Assembly: GCA_964388155.1 (NCBI GenBank)
Contig: CAYLYH010000040.1
Span: 1 to 18,403, forward strand
DNA: 18,403 nucleotides
Direction: 5' to 3'
From: JACNKV01 sp964388155
Lineage (GTDB): Bacteria; Fidelibacterota; Marinisomatia; Marinisomatales; JACNKV01
Within the stretch, counting starts at the first letter, position 1. Each line of letters begins with the position of its first letter. Positions 1 through 8,346 of the stretch are shown here, piece by piece. The notes below the pieces were generated by a model that was not told the origin of the DNA, did no database searches, and saw only the letters and a program-made list of their open reading frames with translations. Made by a program: the position numbers and the translations under genes.

Positions 1-140
1 ATTGTCATACAAGAACTTACAGCCTTTTGTCTTATGCATTCTAGTCATGACCCATCAATTAATATGCACACCGGGTTAGAATAATATACGAGTTGAAAGG
101 TAGCAGAGTGAGTGAGTGTTTTTATACAAGCTTTGAAAAA
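1..140. other. Non-coding left edge
   Basis: This stretch lies downstream of the DUF4249-like lipoprotein gene. I see no convincing coding frame with a ribosome binding site. I also see no strong hairpin followed by a T-run on the minus strand, so the end of the receptor/lipoprotein transcript is not visible here. Confidence 0.5.
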
Positions 141-1079
141 TTATGGGTTCATGATGCGGTACATTCTGTCAACCGAGATTGCCCCGAACACACCCAAACC
201 GCCTTCAACGCCAAAAGATTCGCCGGAACTCCCGCCACCGAGGATGAAATCAACGAAGTCATCTTCCCCGCTGTGTTTGACAAAATAATTGTAGTAATTC
301 TCATCCATACCGACAACTTCAACAGTCACCGTATCAGGGTCCCAATCATCACTCCCATCATCCTCATGCCTTGATGTCCAGTAAGATGAACCCTCATTAA
401 ATATACCACGCATATGCACACCGTAAAACCAATAATCCTCCCCTGTAGGATAAATATTTACATTCCCGGGACCATTGTACCCTAACCAATGAACTTCAAA
501 CGGTATTCGGGTACTCAGTGTATCGGGAGTATGGTCGTAATCGTCAATGATCTCCACCTGCGACGGTGTGGTTACTTCTCCCTTCAGAACCATACTATCG
601 AAAGTATTCACTGTCAAATAATAGGTGGTTTCCGGCTGTGGCTGAAATGTGCCGGTTGTGTCGTAATACCAATTAAACTGACGACGTGCCTCGTAATCTC
701 CTTCTGTATATTTTGTATCCGGATGAAAACTGAAATCAGAGGTTCCGTCTGAAATAATAACTTCTGCATCACCGATGCCATATAGTGATTTTTGGTAGCC
801 GCAACAAAGATAATAATCATCAGGTCCTTCTCCGTAAAATACGGTATCGGTTCCCTCAACCCAAACAGAAGTCTGTTCATCCAAACCCAGTGTTTTTTCG
901 ACGATAATCCGGCTGGGGATTATCTCATCAAGAGATATAATTCCAATCACGTTCAGCTCAGATTCGTAATCAGATTCTACATCCTCCCAGCCCCAATGCC
1001 CGCAAGAAGCTAATATTAATGGTATTATGAATAAAACCAGCCGGTTCGAAAAACCGCTATTTATTTTTGAAACTTTCAT
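141..1079 (-). CDS. DUF4249-like outer-membrane lipoprotein, partner of the TonB-dependent receptor
   Basis: The 312-aa protein starts with a lipoprotein signal peptide: a hydrophobic stretch around residues 14-24 ends in the lipobox L-A-S-C, with the acylated Cys followed by GHWGWED. The mature part resembles DUF4249. It has an early strand segment (LNVIGIISLDE), then DAEVIISDG (typical A-x-V-x-I-x-D-G), then a Y-Y-L-T-V segment followed by GEVTTPSQVEI, and a Gly-rich C-terminus (GGLGVFGAISVDR) like the usual ending of the family. In FCB bacteria DUF4249 genes commonly lie next to a TonB-dependent receptor, as here (98 bp downstream of it), so I infer a surface or periplasmic accessory of that receptor. 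The substrate is unknown. The ATG at 1079 has only a weak ribosome site (GTGGA), but an in-frame TAA lies just upstream, so no earlier start is possible. It overlaps by ATGA the end of a possible 19-aa leader ORF. Family assignment is by pattern, without a search. Confidence 0.75.
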   Translation of the reverse strand: MKVSKINSGFSNRLVLFIIPLILASCGHWGWEDVESDYESELNVIGIISLDEIIPSRIIVEKTLGLDEQTSVWVEGTDTVFYGEGPDDYYLCCGYQKSLYGIGDAEVIISDGTSDFSFHPDTKYTEGDYEARRQFNWYYDTTGTFQPQPETTYYLTVNTFDSMVLKGEVTTPSQVEIIDDYDHTPDTLSTRIPFEVHWLGYNGPGNVNIYPTGEDYWFYGVHMRGIFNEGSSYWTSRHEDDGSDDWDPDTVTVEVVGMDENYYNYFVKHSGEDDFVDFILGGGSSGESFGVEGGLGVFGAISVDRMYRIMNP

Positions 1080-1135
1080 GTTTTTTCCACTTTATCATTT
1101 TCTTTGTTAGGGGCTGCTTCGTCGTTTCTCATCAT
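1076..1135 (-). CDS. Possible 19-aa leader ORF overlapping the lipoprotein start
   Basis: This short frame starts with two consecutive ATGs (1135 and 1132) and reads MMRNDEAAPNKENDKVEKT. Its TGA stop (1078-1076) overlaps the ATG of the DUF4249-like gene in the arrangement ATGA. It is preceded by AAAGGGG five bases before the first ATG, the best Shine-Dalgarno match in this part of the window and clearly better than that of the lipoprotein itself. The peptide is very polar (K, E, D and N rich) with no membrane segment. It may be a translational-coupling leader that delivers ribosomes to the lipoprotein start, or the frame may be chance. No homologue is known to me. Confidence 0.3.
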   Translation of the reverse strand: MMRNDEAAPNKENDKVEKT

Positions 1136-1153
1136 AGTGTCCCCTTTAATTAT

Positions 1154-1177
1154 TTCTTCTCTGTGTCTCGGTGGCTA
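1154..1177. repeat. Possible relic of a dispersed intergenic repeat
   Basis: The minus strand reads GCCACCGAGACACAGAGAA right after the receptor stop codon. From memory, strings of the type CCACCGAGACACAGAG recur between genes in many bacterial genomes. Only one clear copy is present here, with a weaker resemblance near 14510 (CCACAGAGATGC). The repeat status is therefore recollection, not shown by this window. Confidence 0.2.
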
Positions 1178-3634
1178 TCAAAATTCAAACCTCACACCAA
1201 AGGTTGGTAAAAATGGAAACATCGGCAATGCAAGCCGCTCCACTCCCTCAGTTCTTTGCTCTCTCTGATTATACTTTTGTTGATAAATATATAAGAGCGG
1301 ATTCATGTGATTCGTTGCATTGATGATCTGAAAATACCATTCCCGATGACCGTATTTTGTAGGTTTTCTGCGGATGAAACTGATATCCCAGCGAAAATAT
1401 GATGGATAACGGTCGCTGTTCTTTTCACCGACCAAATATTTATCAAAGCCCAGAAAACCTATTCCCTTGTAATAATCTTGAAAATATTGATTATATCTTC
1501 CCTTGATCGGTGTGTAGGGATTTCCGGTGGATGATGAGACCGCCATACTCACGTGCGTGATGTCCGCCCATTGCCAGTCCGCCACTATATTAAATGTGTG
1601 CGTCCGATCATATTTCGGCACATACCAGCCGTGCAGGTCTGTCTTACTTTCGGTATGAGCATAGGTGTAACCGATCCACCCCTGCACTTTTCCAGTGGTT
1701 TTCTTCGCCAAAAACTCCAAGCCCCACGCATACGCTTTTGTCTCCCAAAAATCGTTGAACGGATCGAACAGCATCTGTCCCTCATCCTCAGTGAACAGCG
1801 ATGCCTGACGTAATGTGATGAGATTGTCAAAATCTTTGTAATAACCTTCCAGCCGGAATAAAATATCATTGGGGCTCAGATATTCCAGCCCCAGGATGGT
1901 GTGCTCCGCCATGCTTGCGGGGTGATTTTTCGGGATGCCCATCCAAATATCGATGAAGCGGAAATTTTCATCCTGTGGATTGGCAATCGTCAAAAACTGG
2001 TGAAAGCGTCCCCAATTCAGTTTGATGGACAAATCGTCAGTAAGCATGTACTTAAAACCGATACGGGGATCAAAATAGAGTGAATCGTGGAGGCTGTAAT
2101 GGGTAGTTCTTAACCCATACTGCATCGAAAACCGCTGACCAATCTTCCACTTATCCTGAAGGAAAACTGCATTTTCAACCGTTTTGTCAGTGATATCCAG
2201 CGGGATGTCAGTGATAGATGTATCCAAATTCTCATACTTGAATTTCATTCCAAGGTCAAAATCCACATATTTTCGCTGGAAACCGCCCGTTACCGCATGG
2301 CTTTCATTGGGCAGCCAAACCAATTCTGTTTCAAGTGTTCTGTCATGGACGATATCAAAAATATCCATGTAATAACCTTCGTCAAACACGGTGGTATCAC
2401 CATCATAAATGTACGTTCCCCAATCATGCTCATCCATATCCATCCAAAAACGGAACCGGCTGTCGGCAACAAAGGTTTTAGCAATTAAATTCGGATTGAT
2501 AATCCACCGCCATGTCAGACTGTTAGTACGGTTTCCCCAACGCCAGTCAAACATACCGGAGAAGTGATAATCTTCTTCCATTGCTTCTTCATCATCGCTC
2601 CATTCATCACTATATTGATTTTCAAAATATAAAACATCATCCCCGTAAAATGAACTGAGTGTCAGCCGATGGTCATCTCCGATATCAAGATTGACCTTTC
2701 CTTCCAAGTCGTAGAAGTAATACGGAAAAATATGGTCAGGCATTTCATCTTCGCTAAGATAGGGATCACTTTTTGCGATCGCCGGTTTAATGAAGAACCA
2801 GAAAAAGTCAGCCACCTTATCAAAATAGGTTCGCCGTCCTGCCAGCATCCATGAACCTTTAATGTTTTTCCACTTTGGCAGCGGTCCTTCGATCATCCCT
2901 TTACTTGAGATTAGAGATATATTTGCTTTTCCGGTAAATTCTTCGGTATTCCCCTCACGATTGATGATATTAAGAATTGCGCCCATCCTTCCGCCGTACC
3001 GTGCGGGAAACCCTCCGGCATGGAAATCCGCTTCTTTGATGGCGTCGGTGTTGAATGTCGAAAACACACCGCCAATGTGATAAGGATTGTACACGGTAAT
3101 TCCGTCCAGCATGATGAGGTTTTGGTCGGGCGTACTACCGCGAACATACAGCGCACTGGAAAAATCATTCAGCGTTTGCACACCAGGCAGCATTTGAATG
3201 GTACGAAATACATCCGCTTCAATGAAAGCCGGTGCGACATTAATCTCTCTGACATCCAACGTAATTTGGCTGGGTTCAACCATTTGCCTAAACTTTTCAC
3301 GCGTAGCGGTGACATTGATGGTTTGTCCCTCAACTGCTTCCACATTCAAACGAAAGTCCAGACGTAAATCCTCCCCTGTGCTGAGTGTGATTGTTTGTAA
3401 TTCCATTTTATATCCAATGATGGACACCGCGATTTCGTAGGTCCCGGGCGGAACTTTCGGGATTACATAATATCCGTCCTGATTGGTGGCACCGCCAAGA
3501 TGGGTGTTTTTCAAAAATACATTCACATAAAACAACGGTTCACCGGTGGCATTTTCACGTACAAATCCGCTAACGGATTGAGCCGATAGCCAACCGAAAA
3601 CAAGCAACAGTATAAAAGCAGTTTTTCTAATCAT
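1178..3634 (-). CDS. TonB-dependent outer-membrane receptor with N-terminal carboxypeptidase-regulatory-like domain
   Basis: The 818-aa protein has a signal peptide (about residues 1-18, ending WLSA before QSVSG). A CarboxypepD_reg-like beta-sandwich follows at about 20-98 (VSGFVRENATGEPL, NQDGYYVIPKVPPGTYEI). The TonB plug is at about 120-228 (FRTIQMLPGVQ, LYVRGSTPDQNLIMLDGITVYNP, GGFPARYGGRMGAILNI), and a beta-barrel rich in alternating aromatic strands runs to the end. The last residue is Phe (GVRFEF), the usual outer-membrane insertion signal. The length matches FecA/CirA-type receptors rather than the longer SusC. It should import a ligand using TonB energy, but the ligand cannot be read from the sequence. 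The ATG at 3634 has GGGTGA a few bases upstream (3639-3644), and an in-frame TAA blocks any earlier start. The DUF4249-like lipoprotein follows, probably in the same operon. Proximity to hutUI hints at, but does not show, uptake of an amino-acid or peptide compound. Confidence 0.92.
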   Translation of the reverse strand: MIRKTAFILLLVFGWLSAQSVSGFVRENATGEPLFYVNVFLKNTHLGGATNQDGYYVIPKVPPGTYEIAVSIIGYKMELQTITLSTGEDLRLDFRLNVEAVEGQTINVTATREKFRQMVEPSQITLDVREINVAPAFIEADVFRTIQMLPGVQTLNDFSSALYVRGSTPDQNLIMLDGITVYNPYHIGGVFSTFNTDAIKEADFHAGGFPARYGGRMGAILNIINREGNTEEFTGKANISLISSKGMIEGPLPKWKNIKGSWMLAGRRTYFDKVADFFWFFIKPAIAKSDPYLSEDEMPDHIFPYYFYDLEGKVNLDIGDDHRLTLSSFYGDDVLYFENQYSDEWSDDEEAMEEDYHFSGMFDWRWGNRTNSLTWRWIINPNLIAKTFVADSRFRFWMDMDEHDWGTYIYDGDTTVFDEGYYMDIFDIVHDRTLETELVWLPNESHAVTGGFQRKYVDFDLGMKFKYENLDTSITDIPLDITDKTVENAVFLQDKWKIGQRFSMQYGLRTTHYSLHDSLYFDPRIGFKYMLTDDLSIKLNWGRFHQFLTIANPQDENFRFIDIWMGIPKNHPASMAEHTILGLEYLSPNDILFRLEGYYKDFDNLITLRQASLFTEDEGQMLFDPFNDFWETKAYAWGLEFLAKKTTGKVQGWIGYTYAHTESKTDLHGWYVPKYDRTHTFNIVADWQWADITHVSMAVSSSTGNPYTPIKGRYNQYFQDYYKGIGFLGFDKYLVGEKNSDRYPSYFRWDISFIRRKPTKYGHREWYFQIINATNHMNPLLYIYQQKYNQREQRTEGVERLALPMFPFLPTFGVRFEF

Positions 3635-3765
3635 TTATTCACCCATGAAAAGTTCAAAAACTATTTTATCAACATCCCTCTAAAATCCCATTCTTTGTAA
3701 AGGGCATTTCCATTATCTATTGTAACCCATGATAAATGGAGATGATTTTCAAATCATTTTCTAAA

Positions 3766-3786
3766 TGCAGGACGCTTCGTCCTGCA
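3766..3786. repeat. Perfect 9-bp-stem palindrome (CAGGAC family), copy A
   Basis: TGCAGGACG and its reverse complement are separated by three bases. It shares the core CAGGAC...GTCCTG with the palindrome at 3800-3822, 13 bp away. No T-run follows on either strand, so it is not a classical intrinsic terminator. It lies between the hutI stop and the receptor start. Confidence 0.6.
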
Positions 3787-3799
3787 AGAATCATTTATT

Positions 3800-3822
3800 T
3801 TACAGGACAACGTGTCCTGTAA
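3800..3822. repeat. Perfect 10-bp-stem palindrome (CAGGAC family), copy B
   Basis: TTACAGGACA and its reverse complement are separated by ACG. It starts only about 20 bp past the hutI stop on the transcribed strand. It could therefore protect the hutUI mRNA 3' end or act as a weak terminator, although no T-run follows. It shares its core with copy A. Confidence 0.6.
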
Positions 3823-3841
3823 TAGTTTGTAACCAACTCTT

Positions 3842-5041
3842 TCAAAGGTTGAGAAGATTACCCGATTTCATCACAGAATTCATCGGAACGTCAGAACTAA
3901 AGTACGGAATTTCAATCAGCCGTTCCAAATCCCAAATAATCAGATCGGCTTTCTTCCCCACTTCTATACTACCGGCTTCATGCTCTGTTCCAAGCGTTAC
4001 TGCTGACTGCCACGTCGCCGCTATGAAAGCCGCTTCCACCGACATCTCCAAATACAAACACGCCAGCGATATCATAAACGGCATAGATTGCAGGTGACTG
4101 CTGCCCGGATTGAAATCTGTTGCCAATGCAATCTGAATGCCGGATTCCATCAACTTTTTTGCCGGAGCGTAGGATTGTTTCCCCAAAAAGAATGTCGTGC
4201 CCGGAAGTAAGGTCGCGGTAACACCACCGTCTTTTAACGCCCTAATTCCGGCATCGCTGACAGCCATCAGATGATCCGCCGACACAGCACCGACTTCCGC
4301 CGACAATTCCGCCGCACCGGAATCTTCAAACTCATCTGCGTGAAGCCGTGGGATAAGTCCGTGTGCTTTTGCAGTTTCCAAAATCCGGCGGGATTGTTCC
4401 ACCGTGAAATATCCGTTCTCACAAAACACATCACAATATTTAGCTATCCCCTGTTCGGCAACGGCTGGGAGCATCTCATCGCAGAGTAAATCGACATATC
4501 CGTCGTGGTTATCTCCGAATTCAGGTGGAATCGCGTGCGCTCCTAAAAAGGTTGGGACAATATCGATCAGGTGCTCCCGATTCACGCGATCCAACACACG
4601 TAAAGATTTTAACTCCGATTCGGTGTCCAAGCCGTATCCGCTTTTGGCTTCGATAGTGGTCGTTCCCAAACGTAAAAATCGGTGCATGCGTTTGGTTACG
4701 CGTTCGACTAATTCATCTTCGGACGCATTTCGAACACCGGCAATACTTGAGCGGATCCCGCCGCCTTTTTCGGCAATCTCCTGATAACTTGCTCCGGAAA
4801 GACGCAGGGCGTATTCTTCATCTCTGCCGTCGAAAAAGACCGGGTGTGTATGCGGATCGACAAACCCGGGTGTCACCAGTTTTTGGTGGCAATCAATTAC
4901 TTCATCTGCTTTTCCGACGGATGAAGCGATGTTGATAATCTTATCACCGTTGATCAGTATTTCGACGGCCGATTGGGTTTCAATGTTTTTTGTATCAGAA
5001 TTGTAGGTAGCAAGCTGACCGATATTTGTTAGTTTTTTCAT
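3842..5041 (-). CDS. hutI: Imidazolonepropionase
   Basis: This enzyme hydrolyses 4-imidazolone-5-propanoate to N-formimino-L-glutamate, the third step of cytoplasmic histidine degradation. At 399 aa it is close to the usual length (about 400-420). The amidohydrolase metal site is intact: PGFVDPHTH at about 58-66 (H64, H66), RLHADEF with H234 and E237, SADHL with H257, and TDFNPGS with D309. The substrate-pocket signatures EAKSGYGL (131-138) and FLGAHAIP (165-172) are present, as is the C-terminal GKKADLIIWD typical of the family. It lies 87 bp downstream of hutU in the same direction, so the two should be co-transcribed. The ATG at 5041 has no recognisable Shine-Dalgarno sequence; the preceding gap contains AAAGGAAG near a 12-codon frame instead. 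No lesion is visible. Confidence 0.97.
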   Translation of the reverse strand: MKKLTNIGQLATYNSDTKNIETQSAVEILINGDKIINIASSVGKADEVIDCHQKLVTPGFVDPHTHPVFFDGRDEEYALRLSGASYQEIAEKGGGIRSSIAGVRNASEDELVERVTKRMHRFLRLGTTTIEAKSGYGLDTESELKSLRVLDRVNREHLIDIVPTFLGAHAIPPEFGDNHDGYVDLLCDEMLPAVAEQGIAKYCDVFCENGYFTVEQSRRILETAKAHGLIPRLHADEFEDSGAAELSAEVGAVSADHLMAVSDAGIRALKDGGVTATLLPGTTFFLGKQSYAPAKKLMESGIQIALATDFNPGSSHLQSMPFMISLACLYLEMSVEAAFIAATWQSAVTLGTEHEAGSIEVGKKADLIIWDLERLIEIPYFSSDVPMNSVMKSGNLLNL

Positions 5042-5128
5042 AATTATTGTTAGCCGCTAAGTGCGCGAATATTCACTAAGAATATCATACTATTAGCTTC
5101 CTTTGTTGCGCTTATACAATTCCTAATC

Positions 5129-6793
5129 TTAATCCCTATCCTTATCCATCATCGGAATATCAACATTCCATTTTTTCGCATTATCAATTGCCTCTTCATA
5201 ACCGGCATCGGCATGACGTAAAATTCCCATCCCGGGATCGTTCGTTAAGACTCGGCTCAGGCGAACTTCCATTTCCGGAGTTCCGTCGGCAACAATCACT
5301 TGTCCGGCATGAATGGCAAGCCCCATCCCGACACCTCCGCCATGATGGATGGACGTCCACGTCGATCCTCCTGCAGTACTGACTAAGGCATTCAGCAATG
5401 GCCAGTCTGCAACGGCATCGGAGCCGTCTTTCATGGCTTCGGTTTCGCGATACGGTGAGGCTACAGATCCGCAATCTAAATGATCTCGCCCAATGACAAT
5501 CGGGGCTTTGAGTTCACCACTGGCCACCATTTGATTGATCGCCACGCCTAATTTGGCACGATCACCATATCCCAGCCAGCAGATGCGAGACGGCAATCCC
5601 TGAAACTGTATTTTTTCCTGTGCCAATTTGATCCATCGTACCAATGCTTCATCTTCAGGGAAAAGCTCCAGCACTTTTTGATCGGTTTTGTAAATATCTT
5701 CCGGGTCGCCGGATAATGCCACCCACCGAAAAGGTCCTTTCCCTTCACAGAATAGCGGACGGACATAGGCGGGGACAAAGCCCGGGAAATCAAACGCGTT
5801 TTCGACACCGGCTTTCTTTGCCTGCCCGCGGAGATTATTGCCGTAATCAAATGCGATTGCACCCATGTCTTTCAGTTTCAAAATCCCCGACACATGTTCA
5901 GCCATAGCACGAAAACTTTCACGCACGTATTTCTCGGGATCGTTTTTTCGTAGCTCTAATGCTTCTTGATAGGTCATTCCGTTTGGCACATAGCCGTCCA
6001 ATTCGTCATGAGCAGAAGTTTGATCTGTGACCATATCCGGAACAATGCCCATTTCCGCCAGCTTCGGGACAACATCAGCAGCATTACCCAATAATCCGAT
6101 TGAAAGCGGTTCCCCTTTAATGGCGACATCCCTTGCGATGGTGAGGGCATCATCTAGCGATTCGGTCGCTACATCCAAATATTTGGTTTCCAATCTGCGT
6201 TGGATTCGGTGCGGATCTACTTCAATCGCGATGCAAACGCCGTTGTTCATCGTAACCGCCATCGGCTGAGCACCACCCATGCCACCTAAACCGGCGGTTA
6301 GGACAAACTTTCCGCTTAAGTCACTGTTGTAATGCTGTTTTGCGGCAGCAACAAACGTTTCGTATGTACCTTGTAAAATTCCCTGCGTCCCGATGTAAAT
6401 CCACGAACCGGCGGTCATCTGACCATACATCATCAGTCCTTCTTTGTCCAGTTTGTTGAAATGCTCCCAGTTTGCCCAATTCGGAACTAAATTAGAGTTG
6501 GCGATTAACACCCGCGGTGCAGCGGTATGCGTCCTAAGTACACCAACCGGTTTCCCGGATTGCACCAGTAAAGTCTCATCAGGCTCAAGTCGTTTTAAGG
6601 TTGCCAGGATTGCATCGTAACTTTCCCAGTTACGGGCGGCTTTTCCTTTTCCGCCGTAAACGACCAATTCATCCGGGTTTTCGGCAACATCCGGATCAAG
6701 ATTATTTTGGATCATCCGAAACGGCGCTTCGATCTGCCAGTTTTTGCAGGAGAGTTTCGTCCCTGTCGGTGCGTGGATACTGCGTTTGGTCAT
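5129..6793 (-). CDS. hutU: Urocanate hydratase (urocanase)
   Basis: Urocanase hydrates urocanate to 4-imidazolone-5-propanoate using tightly bound NAD+ and supplies the substrate of the adjacent hutI product. At 554 aa it is full length. Visible signatures are GLGGMGGAQP at 168-177 (NAD-binding loop), GLPSRICWLGYGDR at about 399-412 with C405 at the position of the essential Cys410 of the Pseudomonas enzyme, IGRDHLDCGSVASPYRETE (434-452), and the Gly-rich HHGGGVGMG (483-491). The ATG at 6793 is preceded by AGAGG with suitable spacing, and the N-terminus (APTGTKLSCKNWQIEAPFRM) aligns with family starts. It is probably the first gene of a hutU-hutI operon. An operator-like tandem repeat lies 73-122 bp upstream. 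Histidine ammonia-lyase (hutH) is not in this window. Confidence 0.98.
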   Translation of the reverse strand: MTKRSIHAPTGTKLSCKNWQIEAPFRMIQNNLDPDVAENPDELVVYGGKGKAARNWESYDAILATLKRLEPDETLLVQSGKPVGVLRTHTAAPRVLIANSNLVPNWANWEHFNKLDKEGLMMYGQMTAGSWIYIGTQGILQGTYETFVAAAKQHYNSDLSGKFVLTAGLGGMGGAQPMAVTMNNGVCIAIEVDPHRIQRRLETKYLDVATESLDDALTIARDVAIKGEPLSIGLLGNAADVVPKLAEMGIVPDMVTDQTSAHDELDGYVPNGMTYQEALELRKNDPEKYVRESFRAMAEHVSGILKLKDMGAIAFDYGNNLRGQAKKAGVENAFDFPGFVPAYVRPLFCEGKGPFRWVALSGDPEDIYKTDQKVLELFPEDEALVRWIKLAQEKIQFQGLPSRICWLGYGDRAKLGVAINQMVASGELKAPIVIGRDHLDCGSVASPYRETEAMKDGSDAVADWPLLNALVSTAGGSTWTSIHHGGGVGMGLAIHAGQVIVADGTPEMEVRLSRVLTNDPGMGILRHADAGYEEAIDNAKKWNVDIPMMDKDRD

Positions 6794-6865
6794 ACTGTGT
6801 TTACCTCTGATAAATTACGTGTGAAATTACAGATGATGACCTGTATAGTGAAATCGGTTTCGTGA

Positions 6866-6915
6866 AATATTAAGTATTGAACTACTCCTTAATATTAAGT
6901 TTAGACTATCCTTTA
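6866..6915 (-). promoter_or_regulatory. Imperfect 25-bp tandem repeat upstream of hutU, candidate operator/promoter
   Basis: Two adjacent units read on the minus strand as AAAGGATAGT...ACTTAATATT and AAGGAGTAGT...ACTTAATATT, differing by few substitutions and one indel. The second half of the upstream unit forms the 12-bp palindrome CTTAATATTAAG (6888-6899). They lie 73-122 bp before the hutU ATG, with AT-rich flanks that could hold a -10 element. A helical-phase direct repeat suggests protein binding sites controlling hutUI. No regulator gene is in the window, and this is not the known HutC site as I remember it. Confidence 0.4.
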
Positions 6916-7011
6916 AGGTAAAAATAATACGTCGGCTACAGCCATAAAAGTGAGTTGGTGGAATATGAGTAATTGTAAGGCTTTACAAACCCCTTTGCGT
7001 GGAGAAGAATA

Positions 7012-8322
7012 TTAGTTTTTCCGAGGATTAACGACGCTTCCTATCAGTTCGAATTCATTCGCGTCGGTAATTTCTACTTGCACAAAATCGCCCTCGTGTA
7101 AATCTCCGTGGACAATCACGCGATTATCTACTTCCGGTGAATCAAATTCTGTTCTGCCGATTGACCACTCATCCTTTATTTCATCTATCAGCACGGCCAT
7201 TGTTTCACCAATCATGGCAGTGTTTTTCTTCAGATTGATTTCCATCTGAATCTCTTGAAGCGTCATTTTACGCTCATCTTTTACTTCTCTGGAAACGTTA
7301 TCTTCAAGATTCGCTGCAGTTGTATCATCTTCTTCTGAGTATGTAAAAATCCCCATCCTGTCAAATTGCATTTCTCGTGTAAAACCACAAAGTTGGCGAA
7401 AATCATCTTCAGTTTCTCCCGGATATCCAACGATCATTGTAGTGCGTAGCCGTATATCAGGGATTGCTTTTCTCAGTCGGTCGATACGGTCTCGTATTCC
7501 TTTTTCTCCTAAACCACGTTTCATCGATTTTAACACCGTGTCTGAGGAATGTTGAACCGGGATATCTAAATAGCGACATACTTTATTTGATTTCGCCATT
7601 GCATCGATAATTTCCTGTGATAAATGAGACGGATGCGCATAATGTAAACGAATCCATTTTAAGGGATCACCAATCGAATCCAATGCTTTAATAACATCTG
7701 CCAACGATTGTTTGGGCTGTAAATCCCATCCGTAAGAAGTCGTATCTTGTGCAATGATAAGCAATTCTTTTGTACCGTTTTTCACCAATCGCTCTGCTTC
7801 AGATTGGATTGCGTCCACTGAGCGACTCAATTGTTTTCCGCGCATGATCGGAATGCTGCAAAAAGAGCAGACATTGTCACAGCCTTCCGCGATTTTCAGA
7901 TAAGCATAATGATTTGGAGTTAACAACGATCGCCGGAAGAGAGGATCGTCTTTAGCGAAGTCTTTTCCGGTTAAGAATGAAACAATCTGCCGATGGTCAT
8001 TCGTTCCGAAAAACCTATCTACCTCGGGGATTTCTTTTTTTAATTCAGTCGGATATCGTTCGGAGAGACACCCCATAACCACTAATTGACTCAGATTTCC
8101 GGTTTTTTTTAATTCGGCTGCCTGCAGAATTGTATCCACAGATTCTTCGCGCGCGATGTCCAAAAATCCGCAAGTGTTTATCACAATAGTGTCTGCAGAG
8201 TTTACGTCCTCAACTATGTTTACTTGCGTTTTTTTCAAACCGCCTAACAGTACTTCGGAATCCACCAAATTCTTGGCGCATCCAAGACTTATCAAATTTA
8301 CTTTTTGTTGTTGACCTTCCAT
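7012..8322 (-). CDS. rimO: Ribosomal protein S12 (aspartate-C3)-methylthiotransferase
   Basis: This is a radical-SAM methylthiotransferase that adds a methylthio group to the conserved Asp of ribosomal protein S12. At 436 aa it has family length. The UPF0004 domain carries three cluster cysteines, C15 (ISLGCAKNLVDSE), C51 (NTCGF) and C85 (MGCLSERY). The radical-SAM CxxxCxxC is C148-C152-C155 (EGCDNVCSFCSIP). A TRAM domain occupies about 370-433. The N-terminal SLGCAKNLVDSE and the absence of tRNA-type MiaB signatures favour RimO over MiaB or MtaB. It starts 24 bp after the stop of the thioredoxin/FG-GAP gene and probably sits at the end of that transcript. The start region has only a weak ribosome site (AGGCAG). 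Its presence behind secreted-protein genes is probably fortuitous. Confidence 0.96.
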   Translation of the reverse strand: MEGQQQKVNLISLGCAKNLVDSEVLLGGLKKTQVNIVEDVNSADTIVINTCGFLDIAREESVDTILQAAELKKTGNLSQLVVMGCLSERYPTELKKEIPEVDRFFGTNDHRQIVSFLTGKDFAKDDPLFRRSLLTPNHYAYLKIAEGCDNVCSFCSIPIMRGKQLSRSVDAIQSEAERLVKNGTKELLIIAQDTTSYGWDLQPKQSLADVIKALDSIGDPLKWIRLHYAHPSHLSQEIIDAMAKSNKVCRYLDIPVQHSSDTVLKSMKRGLGEKGIRDRIDRLRKAIPDIRLRTTMIVGYPGETEDDFRQLCGFTREMQFDRMGIFTYSEEDDTTAANLEDNVSREVKDERKMTLQEIQMEINLKKNTAMIGETMAVLIDEIKDEWSIGRTEFDSPEVDNRVIVHGDLHEGDFVQVEITDANEFELIGSVVNPRKN

Positions 8323-8346
8323 CCGCTCTGCCTATTAGTCACTCCG

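Noticed and set aside
93..374. Plus-strand open frames throughout the window
   Set aside because: They lie opposite strong minus-strand genes, have no domain pattern or ribosome site, and are antisense shadows.
3742..3757. Inverted repeat ATGATTT-TC-AAATCAT upstream of the receptor gene
   Set aside because: It is weak and AT-only with a two-base loop, so it cannot be told from chance in AT-rich DNA.
5050..5088. A 12-codon frame (MIFLVNIRALSG) with AAAGGAAG upstream, eight bases before hutI
   Set aside because: The geometry resembles a leader peptide. However, the DNA (CTTAGTGAATATTCGCG, CACTTAGCGGC) looks like common intergenic repeat relics as I remember them, so it is probably chance.
6968..6984. 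Possible rimO terminator TTGTAA-GGCT-TTACAA
   Set aside because: It has only a 6-bp AT-rich stem with no clear T-run on the minus strand, which is too weak to call.
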